Shown here: positions 54,989 to 63,553 of the stretch, in pieces | How positions within the stretch are numbered: the first letter of the stretch is position 1 | Layout of the letters: each line of letters starts with the position of its first letter | NCBI GenBank assembly: GCA_030407315.1 | Contig: JALQPE010002023.1 | Location: forward strand, 1 to 64,000 | From: Asparagopsis taxiformis | Taxonomy: Eukaryota; Rhodophyta; Florideophyceae; Bonnemaisoniales; Bonnemaisoniaceae | Direction: 5' to 3' | DNA: 64,000 bases | Notes under the pieces: model-generated | Databases searched by the model: none | Told to the model about the DNA's origin: nothing | What the model saw: only the letters and a program-made list of their open reading frames with translations | Made by a program: the position numbers and the translations under genes

Positions 54989-56689
54989 ATGACCAGGCGG
55001 GAATCATTGCGAATTAGGCGCCAAAGCGAAAAAGCAATAGCGTGTCGGGAGCGTGAACGAGCTGCAGCTGTTGATGCACTTCCGTCTGTCGGCACCCAAA
55101 TAGAGGTATGGTTCCAGGTGGGGGACGACTCAATGTGGTGGAAGGCTGTGGTAGTGGAAATGAAACTTCCCGAGCAGTATCCTATTTGCTCGGGTAAACC
55201 ATCAGTGGGTGACCGCATCGATGTGGACAGAGGAGATGGCGTGTACACGCCCGGAGTGGTGGAGCAGCAGGGTCAGGATTTGGATACTGCAATTGTGAAG
55301 TTGACGACGGAGGAAAAGGATATTGCAGTAACGGAAGTGTCAAAGTGGCGGTATTCGGATTCTGTGAAGCCAAGGCATGATGAAATAGTGGTTGCAGAAG
55401 GCAGATTGTTATACGATGCAATTCCTGAAAGGAATTACCCTTGCGTCTCCTATGAATACGTAAAATTTGTGCTGGGAAGTAAGTTGATGTCCGGGGGTCA
55501 GCCACCAACACCGTGGCGAAGGAGCAACGGAGAGGTTGTGGACTATGAAGAGGCCGGAGTGGAACATCATGTCGAATCGGATGGTGAATCTGAAGCGATG
55601 TCCCCGCAAAAGAAGAAGCGAAAAGTGGAATCGGTACTTGATTCCAACACATACAGTGGCATGGAGAAGAGGCTGAGAACACTAGAAAGTATTATTCTTT
55701 CTGGAAGTGGTGGCGATCATCGGATGGTTTACGATGGGAAAGTTCCAATAGAACCTGCACTCACGTCCACTGGACCGGTTCTATTGATGCTTTTGCGCCG
55801 CTCAGTCGAGAAAGCTGTAGAACAGGCAAACAGAGTTACGTTGTCAAACTCCGGGACGGATTTTCCGCATAGTGAGGTGGATGGTGCATGTACCAGTGGG
55901 ACAGTTGTGAGTGGTCCAGTGCATATTCCTGCTTCATTGAGCACAACCGTATTCCGGGAAATGTTGAAGGGAACAACAGAGTTGTATGCAGGATGTTATT
56001 ACAAAGTTTACCCTGGGCTTCATGAGGCAGTGAGCGGAACTGGTGCTGAAGCTGTGAACATTACATGTTCCAGTTTTGCAGCAGTATCGGACTTGTTAGG
56101 ATTACCTCACCCGTGGCGAATGGAGTCATTGCTGCAAAGACGAAAGCCTGGAGCGGCAGCGGCAGCGGAAGAGGAAGAAGGGGGAGTGATTAGCGGAAAT
56201 CGGCCTAGGAGGCCATTGTTCTTGCGCTTGCTTGGTGCATTGTTGTGCACAGAAACGACGAACGGAGATCCATCATCTGTTGCAATTGGCAGTAGCTCGT
56301 TCTGCGTATCCGGAGCAAAATCGAACACGTGGTGCCTAGTGCGCAAGAATAGTTCTGCAGTCCAAGGTCAATATGTGCATGGCATGGAGCTGAAAAAATG
56401 CCCATCGATTTGTGCCGTACATAGGAGGCCTGACGGGGATGCGAGTCGGGAAGGGTGGAAAGGTGACGGGAAGAAGAGTTTTCGTATAGAATGGCAACCG
56501 ATAACGCATAAGAAAAGGGGACAGACAGGGGATGTTTTGTGGGGAACATTTCGAATTCATATACCCTACGTCGTATTCCGAGGTTTTGGCGAACCATGGC
56601 GAATAGACAAGTTGATATCGGAAGATCTAGTCAAAGATGTGGTGGGGTATAACTTTTCAGACAAAAGGGCAGAGGAGTACATAAAATGA
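54989..56689 (+). CDS. Unit B gene 1: Tudor-like nuclear protein (566 aa)
   Basis: Paralogue of the 43,792 gene. The start is placed at ATG 54,989 because MTRRESLRIRRQSEKA is shared; the frame is open further upstream without conservation. The Tudor-like pair is IEVWFQVGDDSMWWKAVVVE and GDRIDVDRGDGVYTPGVVE. The basic stretch QKKKRKVES is a textbook monopartite nuclear-localisation pattern. The C-terminal region is conserved (FREMLKGTTELY, YYKVYPGLHEAV, SVAIGSSSFC, PYVVFRGF). No lesion is visible. Conservation of both copies at protein level while the flanks drift suggests past selection on the protein. Convergent gene 2 ends 127 bp downstream. Confidence 0.75.
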   Translation: MTRRESLRIRRQSEKAIACRERERAAAVDALPSVGTQIEVWFQVGDDSMWWKAVVVEMKLPEQYPICSGKPSVGDRIDVDRGDGVYTPGVVEQQGQDLDTAIVKLTTEEKDIAVTEVSKWRYSDSVKPRHDEIVVAEGRLLYDAIPERNYPCVSYEYVKFVLGSKLMSGGQPPTPWRRSNGEVVDYEEAGVEHHVESDGESEAMSPQKKKRKVESVLDSNTYSGMEKRLRTLESIILSGSGGDHRMVYDGKVPIEPALTSTGPVLLMLLRRSVEKAVEQANRVTLSNSGTDFPHSEVDGACTSGTVVSGPVHIPASLSTTVFREMLKGTTELYAGCYYKVYPGLHEAVSGTGAEAVNITCSSFAAVSDLLGLPHPWRMESLLQRRKPGAAAAAEEEEGGVISGNRPRRPLFLRLLGALLCTETTNGDPSSVAIGSSSFCVSGAKSNTWCLVRKNSSAVQGQYVHGMELKKCPSICAVHRRPDGDASREGWKGDGKKSFRIEWQPITHKKRGQTGDVLWGTFRIHIPYVVFRGFGEPWRIDKLISEDLVKDVVGYNFSDKRAEEYIK

Positions 56690-56816
56690 TACCAGTAGTG
56701 CAATGAATAAAGCAAAAACGGTTCTGCCAGGCTAATAGGGACACATGTATACTGAGAACTAGAGGCAAACAATGCCAGGTTACGTAGGCGAAGATAGCAG
56801 AACAGTAAACAGAAAT

Positions 56817-58490
56817 CTACACATCAATTAAAGAAATACCAAGTTCATCATCTTCCTCTAGAGGTACACAATGAACATTAGATGCTACCCTGGCTGTTGG
56901 GTTTTCGTAGGATTGTTCCATCTGTGTGGCATTAGAATCGAACCGCACCGACATGTATTCCTCTGCAGTGATGTTTCTCTTCTTCCTAATAATACCTAGA
57001 AGGCAATCACCCCCCATGAGGTAGTCACGGAGGTCGATGTGACCCCATGTAACACGCAGAGGGAAACCATTATTCCCGAAATTACCGGTAGGCGCCATTG
57101 TAAGGGCTGTGGTGAATAACCCGTGCAGGCAAATTGCAATGCGATAACATGCCTGAATTGAATGGGGTTCGTGACAGAGCATCTCGAGTTGTGTGCATTG
57201 GCAGAAACTACACAACAATATCATAGCTAATGTAAGAAAAGAAAAAGAACAGACGGCCAATCTCTCAACCGGGGCCTTTGTACCTGCATTGCAGGAGCCG
57301 TCTACGGCGCCGCTAACCTGAACTTTGTAAGTAACCTGAATGTGAAGCTCAGGTCGACTCAAAATAAAATCCGAGAAGACATCATCATTTTTGGAGTAGA
57401 CAGCTTGAGACTCATCCCCTGTGCCGTAAGCTTTCGAAGTTATCGGAATTTTTTCAGATGGACACATATCCAATGCAGAAATGTCATTGTCAGGCGAAAG
57501 AGAAACTTTAGCCTGCATATCTCGATGGATGAGGAAGAATGCATGTTTGACTAATTCCATTTTCATCTGCTTCCGGGAAGTATTGAAAAACTGTGTGAGC
57601 TGCCGCAGTGCCGAAGTAACGATCGGAATGGACTGTAAGTCCGAAGGAGAAAGATTAGATACACAAGAAAACGAAGATGAGGAAGAACCAGTACGGCGCT
57701 GTTCTCCTTTAGAACCCGAGAGTCGGCGACGTTTCGAATAATTGATTGGTAGAGTTGTGGACTGTGGCGCAGGTCGATCTGTTTCCGTTGGCATCGAAAT
57801 ATCCATGGCATGGAAAAGAGCCCGCTGCGAAATCTGCAACCAAGCAGGCTTATTGATTGGCACGATGGTTGCATTGCGAAGTGCGTAGTCACGAGAAATG
57901 GTATTGCTGTTCAGGTCATCCTCCTCCCCAGGGTCAAGGGTACCAGAATTCCTCGTCGCCGAATCCTTCCATCGCACAATTCTGTCATTTGCCATAGAAA
58001 TAAACGCAGTTCCGACAATAGCACGTTTCAGGAACACATGCTTTTTCCCTACAGCTGTTCCAATTAGGGATTTCTTGGACTGCCTGACCTCAGAATTAGA
58101 ACTGGATGTCTGAGAGAAGGAAAGGGAAGCCAGAAGTAAAGTAGTGCAGGAATCTTCATTTGAACACGGTACAGATGTTGCACAGAACGAGTTTGGGGTA
58201 ACAGAGGTTTTGATGAACTCTGCAATGGTTCGAAACGCGACGAACCTGGATGTCACAAGTCTGTTGTTGAAAAGAGAGGACACCAGAGTGGTAACTTGTG
58301 CTGATTTTCTTGAACGCTCTTCCAGAACCACAGGTGGAACAACGTTTGTACCAGCTGCAGCAGAGGCCATATACCGAATGCAGGCTAGTTCCATTTGAAC
58401 AGATGAAAGAGAATCGCGGAGGTACTGTTCAAGGTAGGCAAACCGTTCCTCAAACTGCGCAAACCTGGTTAAGGATAGTTCGTCTCTCAT
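56817..58490 (-). CDS. Unit B gene 2: coiled-coil nuclear protein (557 aa)
   Basis: Intact paralogue of 45,630-47,300. The start is ATG 58,490 (MRDELSLTRFAQFEERF), chosen by alignment; 24 upstream codons are open but not conserved. Features in order: N-terminal coiled coil, SSLFNNRLVTSRFVAFRTIA, KSLIGTAVGKKHVFLKRAIV, basic SKRRRLSGSKG, SALRQLTQFFNTSRKQMK, LTLAMILLCSFCQCTQLEML, and an acidic end (EEDDELGISLIDV). The function is unknown. Helical, cysteine-containing segments and the coiled coil suggest assembly with itself or with gene 1 or 3 products. Confidence 0.8.
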   Translation of the reverse strand: MRDELSLTRFAQFEERFAYLEQYLRDSLSSVQMELACIRYMASAAAGTNVVPPVVLEERSRKSAQVTTLVSSLFNNRLVTSRFVAFRTIAEFIKTSVTPNSFCATSVPCSNEDSCTTLLLASLSFSQTSSSNSEVRQSKKSLIGTAVGKKHVFLKRAIVGTAFISMANDRIVRWKDSATRNSGTLDPGEEDDLNSNTISRDYALRNATIVPINKPAWLQISQRALFHAMDISMPTETDRPAPQSTTLPINYSKRRRLSGSKGEQRRTGSSSSSFSCVSNLSPSDLQSIPIVTSALRQLTQFFNTSRKQMKMELVKHAFFLIHRDMQAKVSLSPDNDISALDMCPSEKIPITSKAYGTGDESQAVYSKNDDVFSDFILSRPELHIQVTYKVQVSGAVDGSCNAGTKAPVERLAVCSFSFLTLAMILLCSFCQCTQLEMLCHEPHSIQACYRIAICLHGLFTTALTMAPTGNFGNNGFPLRVTWGHIDLRDYLMGGDCLLGIIRKKRNITAEEYMSVRFDSNATQMEQSYENPTARVASNVHCVPLEEDDELGISLIDV

Positions 58491-58799
58491 GTCAGCCTGG
58501 AATAAGGAGATCTTCACAGATATGTTTCGTAACGTCAGAGCTACTGGGATCAGGTATTCCAAGATGAAGAGTTATCCAGTAGAATGGTGGTAAAGGTAAT
58601 TTGTTTAAGTTCGGAACTTGTCCGTTTATTGAAGAAGGGAAGGAAAGGGGAGAGATCGAAACGTTACAAATGCTACATGTTGTAACCGACCTATTCAATT
58701 TGTAGAAGTAGGAAGAGATAAAGGAGGCTGTGGAACCGTTACGAATGCACCGTGCCGTAACGGTCGTAGATCTAAATAAATGGTGTGGTACAATAACTG

Positions 58800-58880
58800 T
58801 TTAAATTAAGCATAATTTCGGACGGGAAAATTACTCGAGTAAAAAGAGATCTAGACCTGAACATTAGGTAGATCAGGTCC
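58800..58880. repeat. Degenerate palindrome between genes 2 and 3 of unit B
   Basis: AAAATTACTCGAGTAAAAAG and GATCTAGACC...GGTAGATCAGGTCC keep the inner part of the palindrome family, in the CTCGAGTAAAAA variant also seen at 63,421-63,553. The arms are largely lost. The rest of 58,491-59,033 shows no gene. Confidence 0.55.
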
Positions 58881-59033
58881 TCGTCCTGTTCACGGGAAAG
58901 AAATGCACCTAATCATCGCGGATGTTAGAGGGAATGAGGAGATAGAACATACTTTGCCTATTTTACTATTTGCGGGGTAATGGGAAGCAGGGAGAACATG
59001 ATGTAGGTGTGAAAAACGCCAATGCGTTCCTGT

Positions 59034-62000
59034 TTAAACTGAGAAGTAGTCATTACCATATTCTATGAACAGCTCGGAGCCAGCAGAGATCGGCACGTTG
59101 GCAGTAACACAGACAACTTGATAGTTTGAGACAGTATTCTCGTCGAGGAGCTCTTGAACGGGAGACGAGAAACTAACGTTAGCTGCGCGTGAAGGACGTT
59201 CAGTTCCCTCAGCTGGATCCACAAAGTTGGGGTCATTGATTTTCGAAGCGACACAGTACTCGAAAGGGACGACAAATATGGGGCTTCCGGCAGTAGAAGG
59301 AAGCAAACAAGATATATTCGAATCCTTGATTTGAAGAGCGTAGCTTCTGAAGCGCTCCACGGTAAATGCGGTGGGACCTGTTCCAAACGTCTTGCCTTTT
59401 GATTTATAGAGATCTCTGTAAACCAATGAACCGAAATAAAATCCAACAATGTCACCAGGGTCGATCTGGCCTCTGGCAAAAAGACCGTCACCAGCCCCCG
59501 GAATAGTTGAGGGCGCGACGTACACGTTGTGTGCCATGGCATCAATGGAAAGCAGAAGATTGTTGTCAATGGTGGACAGCATGCCGAGAAGTGATTGAGG
59601 CCATTTGTGAACTGGAAGGTCGCCCAGTTGTTTGTATTGGTCTGGGATACCCCACATGCTAGTGAGGAAACTGACGAGGTGGGGCGGAAGTCGCGTAGCA
59701 ACTGGCAAACCTGAGGTAGGCTTTGAAACCGTACCCTCCTCGGAAACCGGTAGATGTGATGAGGCGAGTTGTTGTAGCGAAGGATTGGAGAGCTGAGCAA
59801 AATTACCAATTGCTACTTGACGCAGAAATGCAGTATGAACTCTCGGAAGAGATAATTCAAAGCAATCTTTGTACTTTTCACAACCGACAAACCGCCTATA
59901 CTGACCGTGGCGCATGTTAAGGCAAGCGACTGCAGTGGAGAATGTTCCGGCGAACAAGTCGACAACCAAATCTCCCTGGTGTGAAAATCGCCCAATTAGT
60001 TCCTGCAACAAACCAACGAGCTTCTGCTCCGGGCGCAGTACCTTGTTCTTCTGTTCCGTTTGGTCGAAATATTTGACAGTCTCTGAAGGCGATATCGTTG
60101 GAATGTTGTCGATAATATTTGTCCATGCTCGGAATCTGGTTGGGATGTAACCGGCATTTTTATAGTTCACCATCGCCCATCCTTTTCTTCCCTTTCCGAG
60201 CTTTGTAGCATGTACAACCAGCTCAGACATATTCATTAAACTGGTCGTAAATCTATATGGCGGAGAAGTGAAATGCGTTGGGCTCCGAATACAGAAGATA
60301 GGCTGTGAATCAACTGAAAACATGGGAGTGTTCGTAGAAGTCTTGACCTTTCGGAGTTCGTAAACCCAGTTGTAGAAAAGGGCAGCAGATGTGAAGATGA
60401 GAACATGACCACCCTGTCGTGTTACCTTTGCGATAGTTGCCACTGTGTCCACGATTTCTTGTTGGCGGAGAATGTCATACGCTGAATTCTCTCTCCCAGC
60501 TGTTCGTCTCGAATTATACGGTGGATCTGTGAGAACCAATTGGGCACCCTCTACAAGCTCCGGTTTTGCAGGAATATCAATGCGTTCATAGGTCTCAAGA
60601 AGATCTCTGAAACTGCAATTGAGTGTGTGTAGGCAAGAAGCCTTCATGTTTTGTAGGTTTGCTGGAATTGAAACAGGGTCTCCGAGACGCATAGATTCGA
60701 TGTCTAAGGACTCGGCAGTACTTGTGTCTGATGGCCTTCTATGAGCGCTCACCGGCTCAGAAGTGCGAGCTGACTTTGCAGGAACATCAGTTTCATTACT
60801 GTTGTCCAGTCGCTTCCGTTTGACACCTGTATCCGTGTTTTGTTCAATGGATGGTGACGCAGGAACGGGAGCGAAAGATGTATCAGCTTCTCCAAAAAGC
60901 TCCTCGTTTGGTTCAGGAGTCGATTGTGGTAGTTCAGAGTTTCTGAAGGCCGTGAGCTGCCTCTCGACGTTTTGAAGGCCAGGAATAGAAGTGAACCTCC
61001 CAGAATCAGTTCCTATAGAATCTTCCTGTGCTTCGAATGCGCAAAGAAACGCGTTTTGTTTCGGAGAAGAAACGGTCTGGTCAAATAGTTTTCGATCCTT
61101 AGTAATATCTGTAATGTGTGCCCAGAAGGAGGAGGCGCAGAGGCGCATCTGAGCGTCTTGGAGGACGGAGCGATGAACTGCTCGATGGGATATACTTTTG
61201 GCATGCTGCAACTTTCGCACGGCCCCTCTGCCATGCAATAACGTCTTTAGCTCTCGAAGAGGAGAGAACCCCCTTTCCTCTGAGTCTAGCACATGGTACT
61301 TGAACATGCGCTGATCATAAAGAAGATAAGGTTGGAGAAGTTCCTCGGCCGTTGAAACATCCAGTGCACGAGCCAGTGTATCCCATGCCTTCACGACCAC
61401 ATGAATAGCGTAGCCGAGGCGCTGAGCGGAAGCAGGAGATTCCTTTCTGATCAATACAGTTCGATTAGACGAGGACATTGTTCTCGGCCTCACCGAGGTG
61501 GCTTTTAAATCTCTTTCCATTTGTAGCATAGCCATGAGAAATATAATCTTCTCGAAAGCGGAAGAAACTCTTGGAGTAGCCCAGTTTCCATGGTCCGTAG
61601 TTCGTAGCTGGGTATGCGCAACAAAGAATTGGCAAGCCAGAGTCTGCCGCACGAATGATTCACGACCAATTGAAGACCGAGACGCCGTGTGCACTGAGTG
61701 GAAATACTGTGCAACGGGAAGAGGTTCCGAACCTTGGCTGTGGAGGCTTTGGCTGGATGGTAACTTTGTGGTTGTTCTGTGCTCTTCTACAACGAACACT
61801 GGCGTGAAGAGAGACATTGATAAGTCTTGTAAGGAACAACTGGTCAGGAACATATCCCAAACCCTCGTGTCTACGTCGTTAGACCCCTCATCGCATTCCG
61901 AAGACGAGAAAGTGCGGAGGGACTGGACGATATTGAAGGTATGACGATGGTAGGCCTTCCCAAACCAATCTTCCATGACAGCGACTGCCGCAGGCGGAAG

Positions 62001-62531
62001 CTTTGATTGGAACATGGCCTTGACAGCAGCTCGAAATCCTGGGAGGGTGCGATGTGCAAGGGGAACGTTATCCTCATTCCTCTCCCGATCATGCCAGTAG
62101 TCACGAAGGTATGCAAGTATGGCAACTGATTCAGTGAAGGGAACCCGTCTTTCTCTCCTGAGGATGTGATAAACAATAGAGATCAGTGTGTGTGGCTCTG
62201 AAGAGATAGACTCGTAGCTCATGCGTACTAAAAACCGTGAAGTTTTCGTGCGGGGGCGCGACCAGATCTCCTCACAGACGTCCATGCCTCCGACAAGGGT
62301 GACATCACCATTTTCAGTGATAGATCCGTAAAGATGGAGTGCATCAAAGTCCAGAGACACTCGGGAAGAAATGTCTGAAGCTGCAGTACCAAAACCTTCT
62401 ATTGCTGGTATAGAAACAACACGAGCTGGATCTACCCATATGATAGTTCCGTCTCCATACAAGTCCCCTGGATTGGTGGGGCCACGCTCACTTGCAGAGA
62501 TAACAGCCCCATGTTTCATTGTATCAACCAT
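59034..62531 (-). CDS. Unit B gene 3: N-terminal region + DNA methyltransferase + SET (1,165 aa)
   Basis: The intact copy of the cassette's largest gene. Residues 1-90 include DLYGDGTIIWVDPARVVSIP and VTLVGGMDVCEEI. Residues about 90-560 are an unknown helical region whose relative stands alone at 27,660-29,108. A Ser/Thr-rich linker carries a basic patch (GVKRKRLD). The beta-class DNA amino-methyltransferase has catalytic DPPYN at 669-673, then GHVLIFTSAALFYNWVYEL and the cofactor loop GDLVVDLFAGTFSTA near 852-866. SET spans about 1000-1165: GAGDGLFARGQIDPGDIVGF, SKINDPNFVDPAEG, NVSFSSPVQE and terminal ELFIEYGNDYFSV. DPPYN favours adenine-N6 over cytosine-N4. The usual SET NHS motif is IND here. 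A single protein could therefore mark both DNA and a histone or other protein. It runs in the same direction as gene 2, opposite to unit A. Confidence 0.85.
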   Translation of the reverse strand: MVDTMKHGAVISASERGPTNPGDLYGDGTIIWVDPARVVSIPAIEGFGTAASDISSRVSLDFDALHLYGSITENGDVTLVGGMDVCEEIWSRPRTKTSRFLVRMSYESISSEPHTLISIVYHILRRERRVPFTESVAILAYLRDYWHDRERNEDNVPLAHRTLPGFRAAVKAMFQSKLPPAAVAVMEDWFGKAYHRHTFNIVQSLRTFSSSECDEGSNDVDTRVWDMFLTSCSLQDLSMSLFTPVFVVEEHRTTTKLPSSQSLHSQGSEPLPVAQYFHSVHTASRSSIGRESFVRQTLACQFFVAHTQLRTTDHGNWATPRVSSAFEKIIFLMAMLQMERDLKATSVRPRTMSSSNRTVLIRKESPASAQRLGYAIHVVVKAWDTLARALDVSTAEELLQPYLLYDQRMFKYHVLDSEERGFSPLRELKTLLHGRGAVRKLQHAKSISHRAVHRSVLQDAQMRLCASSFWAHITDITKDRKLFDQTVSSPKQNAFLCAFEAQEDSIGTDSGRFTSIPGLQNVERQLTAFRNSELPQSTPEPNEELFGEADTSFAPVPASPSIEQNTDTGVKRKRLDNSNETDVPAKSARTSEPVSAHRRPSDTSTAESLDIESMRLGDPVSIPANLQNMKASCLHTLNCSFRDLLETYERIDIPAKPELVEGAQLVLTDPPYNSRRTAGRENSAYDILRQQEIVDTVATIAKVTRQGGHVLIFTSAALFYNWVYELRKVKTSTNTPMFSVDSQPIFCIRSPTHFTSPPYRFTTSLMNMSELVVHATKLGKGRKGWAMVNYKNAGYIPTRFRAWTNIIDNIPTISPSETVKYFDQTEQKNKVLRPEQKLVGLLQELIGRFSHQGDLVVDLFAGTFSTAVACLNMRHGQYRRFVGCEKYKDCFELSLPRVHTAFLRQVAIGNFAQLSNPSLQQLASSHLPVSEEGTVSKPTSGLPVATRLPPHLVSFLTSMWGIPDQYKQLGDLPVHKWPQSLLGMLSTIDNNLLLSIDAMAHNVYVAPSTIPGAGDGLFARGQIDPGDIVGFYFGSLVYRDLYKSKGKTFGTGPTAFTVERFRSYALQIKDSNISCLLPSTAGSPIFVVPFEYCVASKINDPNFVDPAEGTERPSRAANVSFSSPVQELLDENTVSNYQVVCVTANVPISAGSELFIEYGNDYFSV

Positions 62532-62964
62532 CGCGCCTTGAATATAGCAATAGAAGAGGAAAAGAAGAAGGCAGAATCCGAAATGAGGTCGATGCGTCGG
62601 TGGCAGCGGAGGTGCTGGTAAGAAAAGGACCGCAAATTTGAAATCGTAATTTGTGCATTCCTCGGAACAATCTGTAAAGTGCTATGGAGAGGTCGCGAGG
62701 ACATGCATGTCAGCACCTGACATTACAAGGGTTGTCCATGAAACTATGAGAATCCGAACTGAACGGTTGGAAGTATCGTATTAGTGAAATCGGGGTCTAC
62801 TGCGGAGGACTCTAAGCTGGCTAATACACTGCTTCCACCCGTTCACACCTCATTCACAGTCTATGCAAAATACAATTTTCGTGGAAGACATCCCACACCC
62901 CTTCTAGAACGGTTCTCATGATATTAATACTGGAGCGGATCGATGGAATTGAGCGTGAAGGGGC

Positions 62965-63042
62965 GCACGTCTCGAATTATAGCGCTATAATTCGAGACGT
63001 GCCACTTGTGGTAAATTGCGCGCGCAATTTCCCACAAGTGGC
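62965..63042. repeat. Two adjacent palindromes
   Basis: A perfect 38-bp palindrome (62,965-63,002; GCACGTCTCGAATTATAGC and complement) overlaps by two bases a 42-bp one (63,001-63,042; GCCACTTGTGG...GCGCGC...) with one mismatch. Confidence 0.9.
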
Positions 63043-63087
63043 AATGGGTCGGGCAACAGCGAACGAACGCGAACAGGCGATTTGGGA

Positions 63088-63141
63088 GATGATAAAATTT
63101 GGTAATTTTTCGGGCTCCAAAAATTACCAAATTTTATCATC
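63088..63141. repeat. Short form of the AAATTTGGTAATTTTT palindrome
   Basis: A 54-bp near-perfect palindrome GATGATAAAATTTGGTAATT...; it has the outer arms only. It lies in an about 110-bp segment duplicated at 63,405-63,615 (GGCGCTGTGGAGGTGTTCTG follows both). Confidence 0.9.
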
Positions 63142-63420
63142 CACGGAAAGGCGCTGTGGAGGTGTTCTGGTCGTTGGTAGCAGTGCCAAGGCACACCTGA
63201 GGAGTAGTATGGAAGGTCCCCAACCTTTGTTCTAGCTCACTTCGGCCCAGCTTTCAAAAAATGGTAGAACAGTAAATGATAGCCGGACGGGCACACAAAG
63301 ACGCGGAGTGAGGTGTATTCGGGTCGGTTCAGATAGGTAGATGAAGACGTAGAGAGTGGTGGAGTGGGTTTGGTGGCGAGCAGAAAGGCTGCCATGGTGG
63401 TCAGAACGGACGATTTGGGA

Positions 63421-63553
63421 GATGATAAAATTTGGTAATTTTTCGGGCTCCAAAAATTACTCGAGTAAAAACTGATCTAGTCTTTGTCGGGAGCTAGATC
63501 AGTTTTTACTCGAGTAATTTTTGGAGCCCAAAAAATAACCAAATTTTATCATC
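63421..63553. repeat. Long form of the AAATTTGGTAATTTTT palindrome (right side of unit B)
   Basis: The same outer arms as 63,088-63,141, plus an extra inner arm CTCGAGTAAAAACTGATCTAG and a 13-nt loop, about 60 bp per side. It is the right-hand counterpart of the degenerate palindrome at 58,800. 62,532-64,000 otherwise contains no supported gene; a weak similar fold-back is at 63,876-63,915. Confidence 0.9.

Noticed and set aside
42809..63553. Units A and B as LTR retrotransposons or Maverick/Polinton elements
   Set aside because: No reverse transcriptase, integrase, protease, capsid or polymerase B sequence is visible, and there are no long direct terminal repeats.
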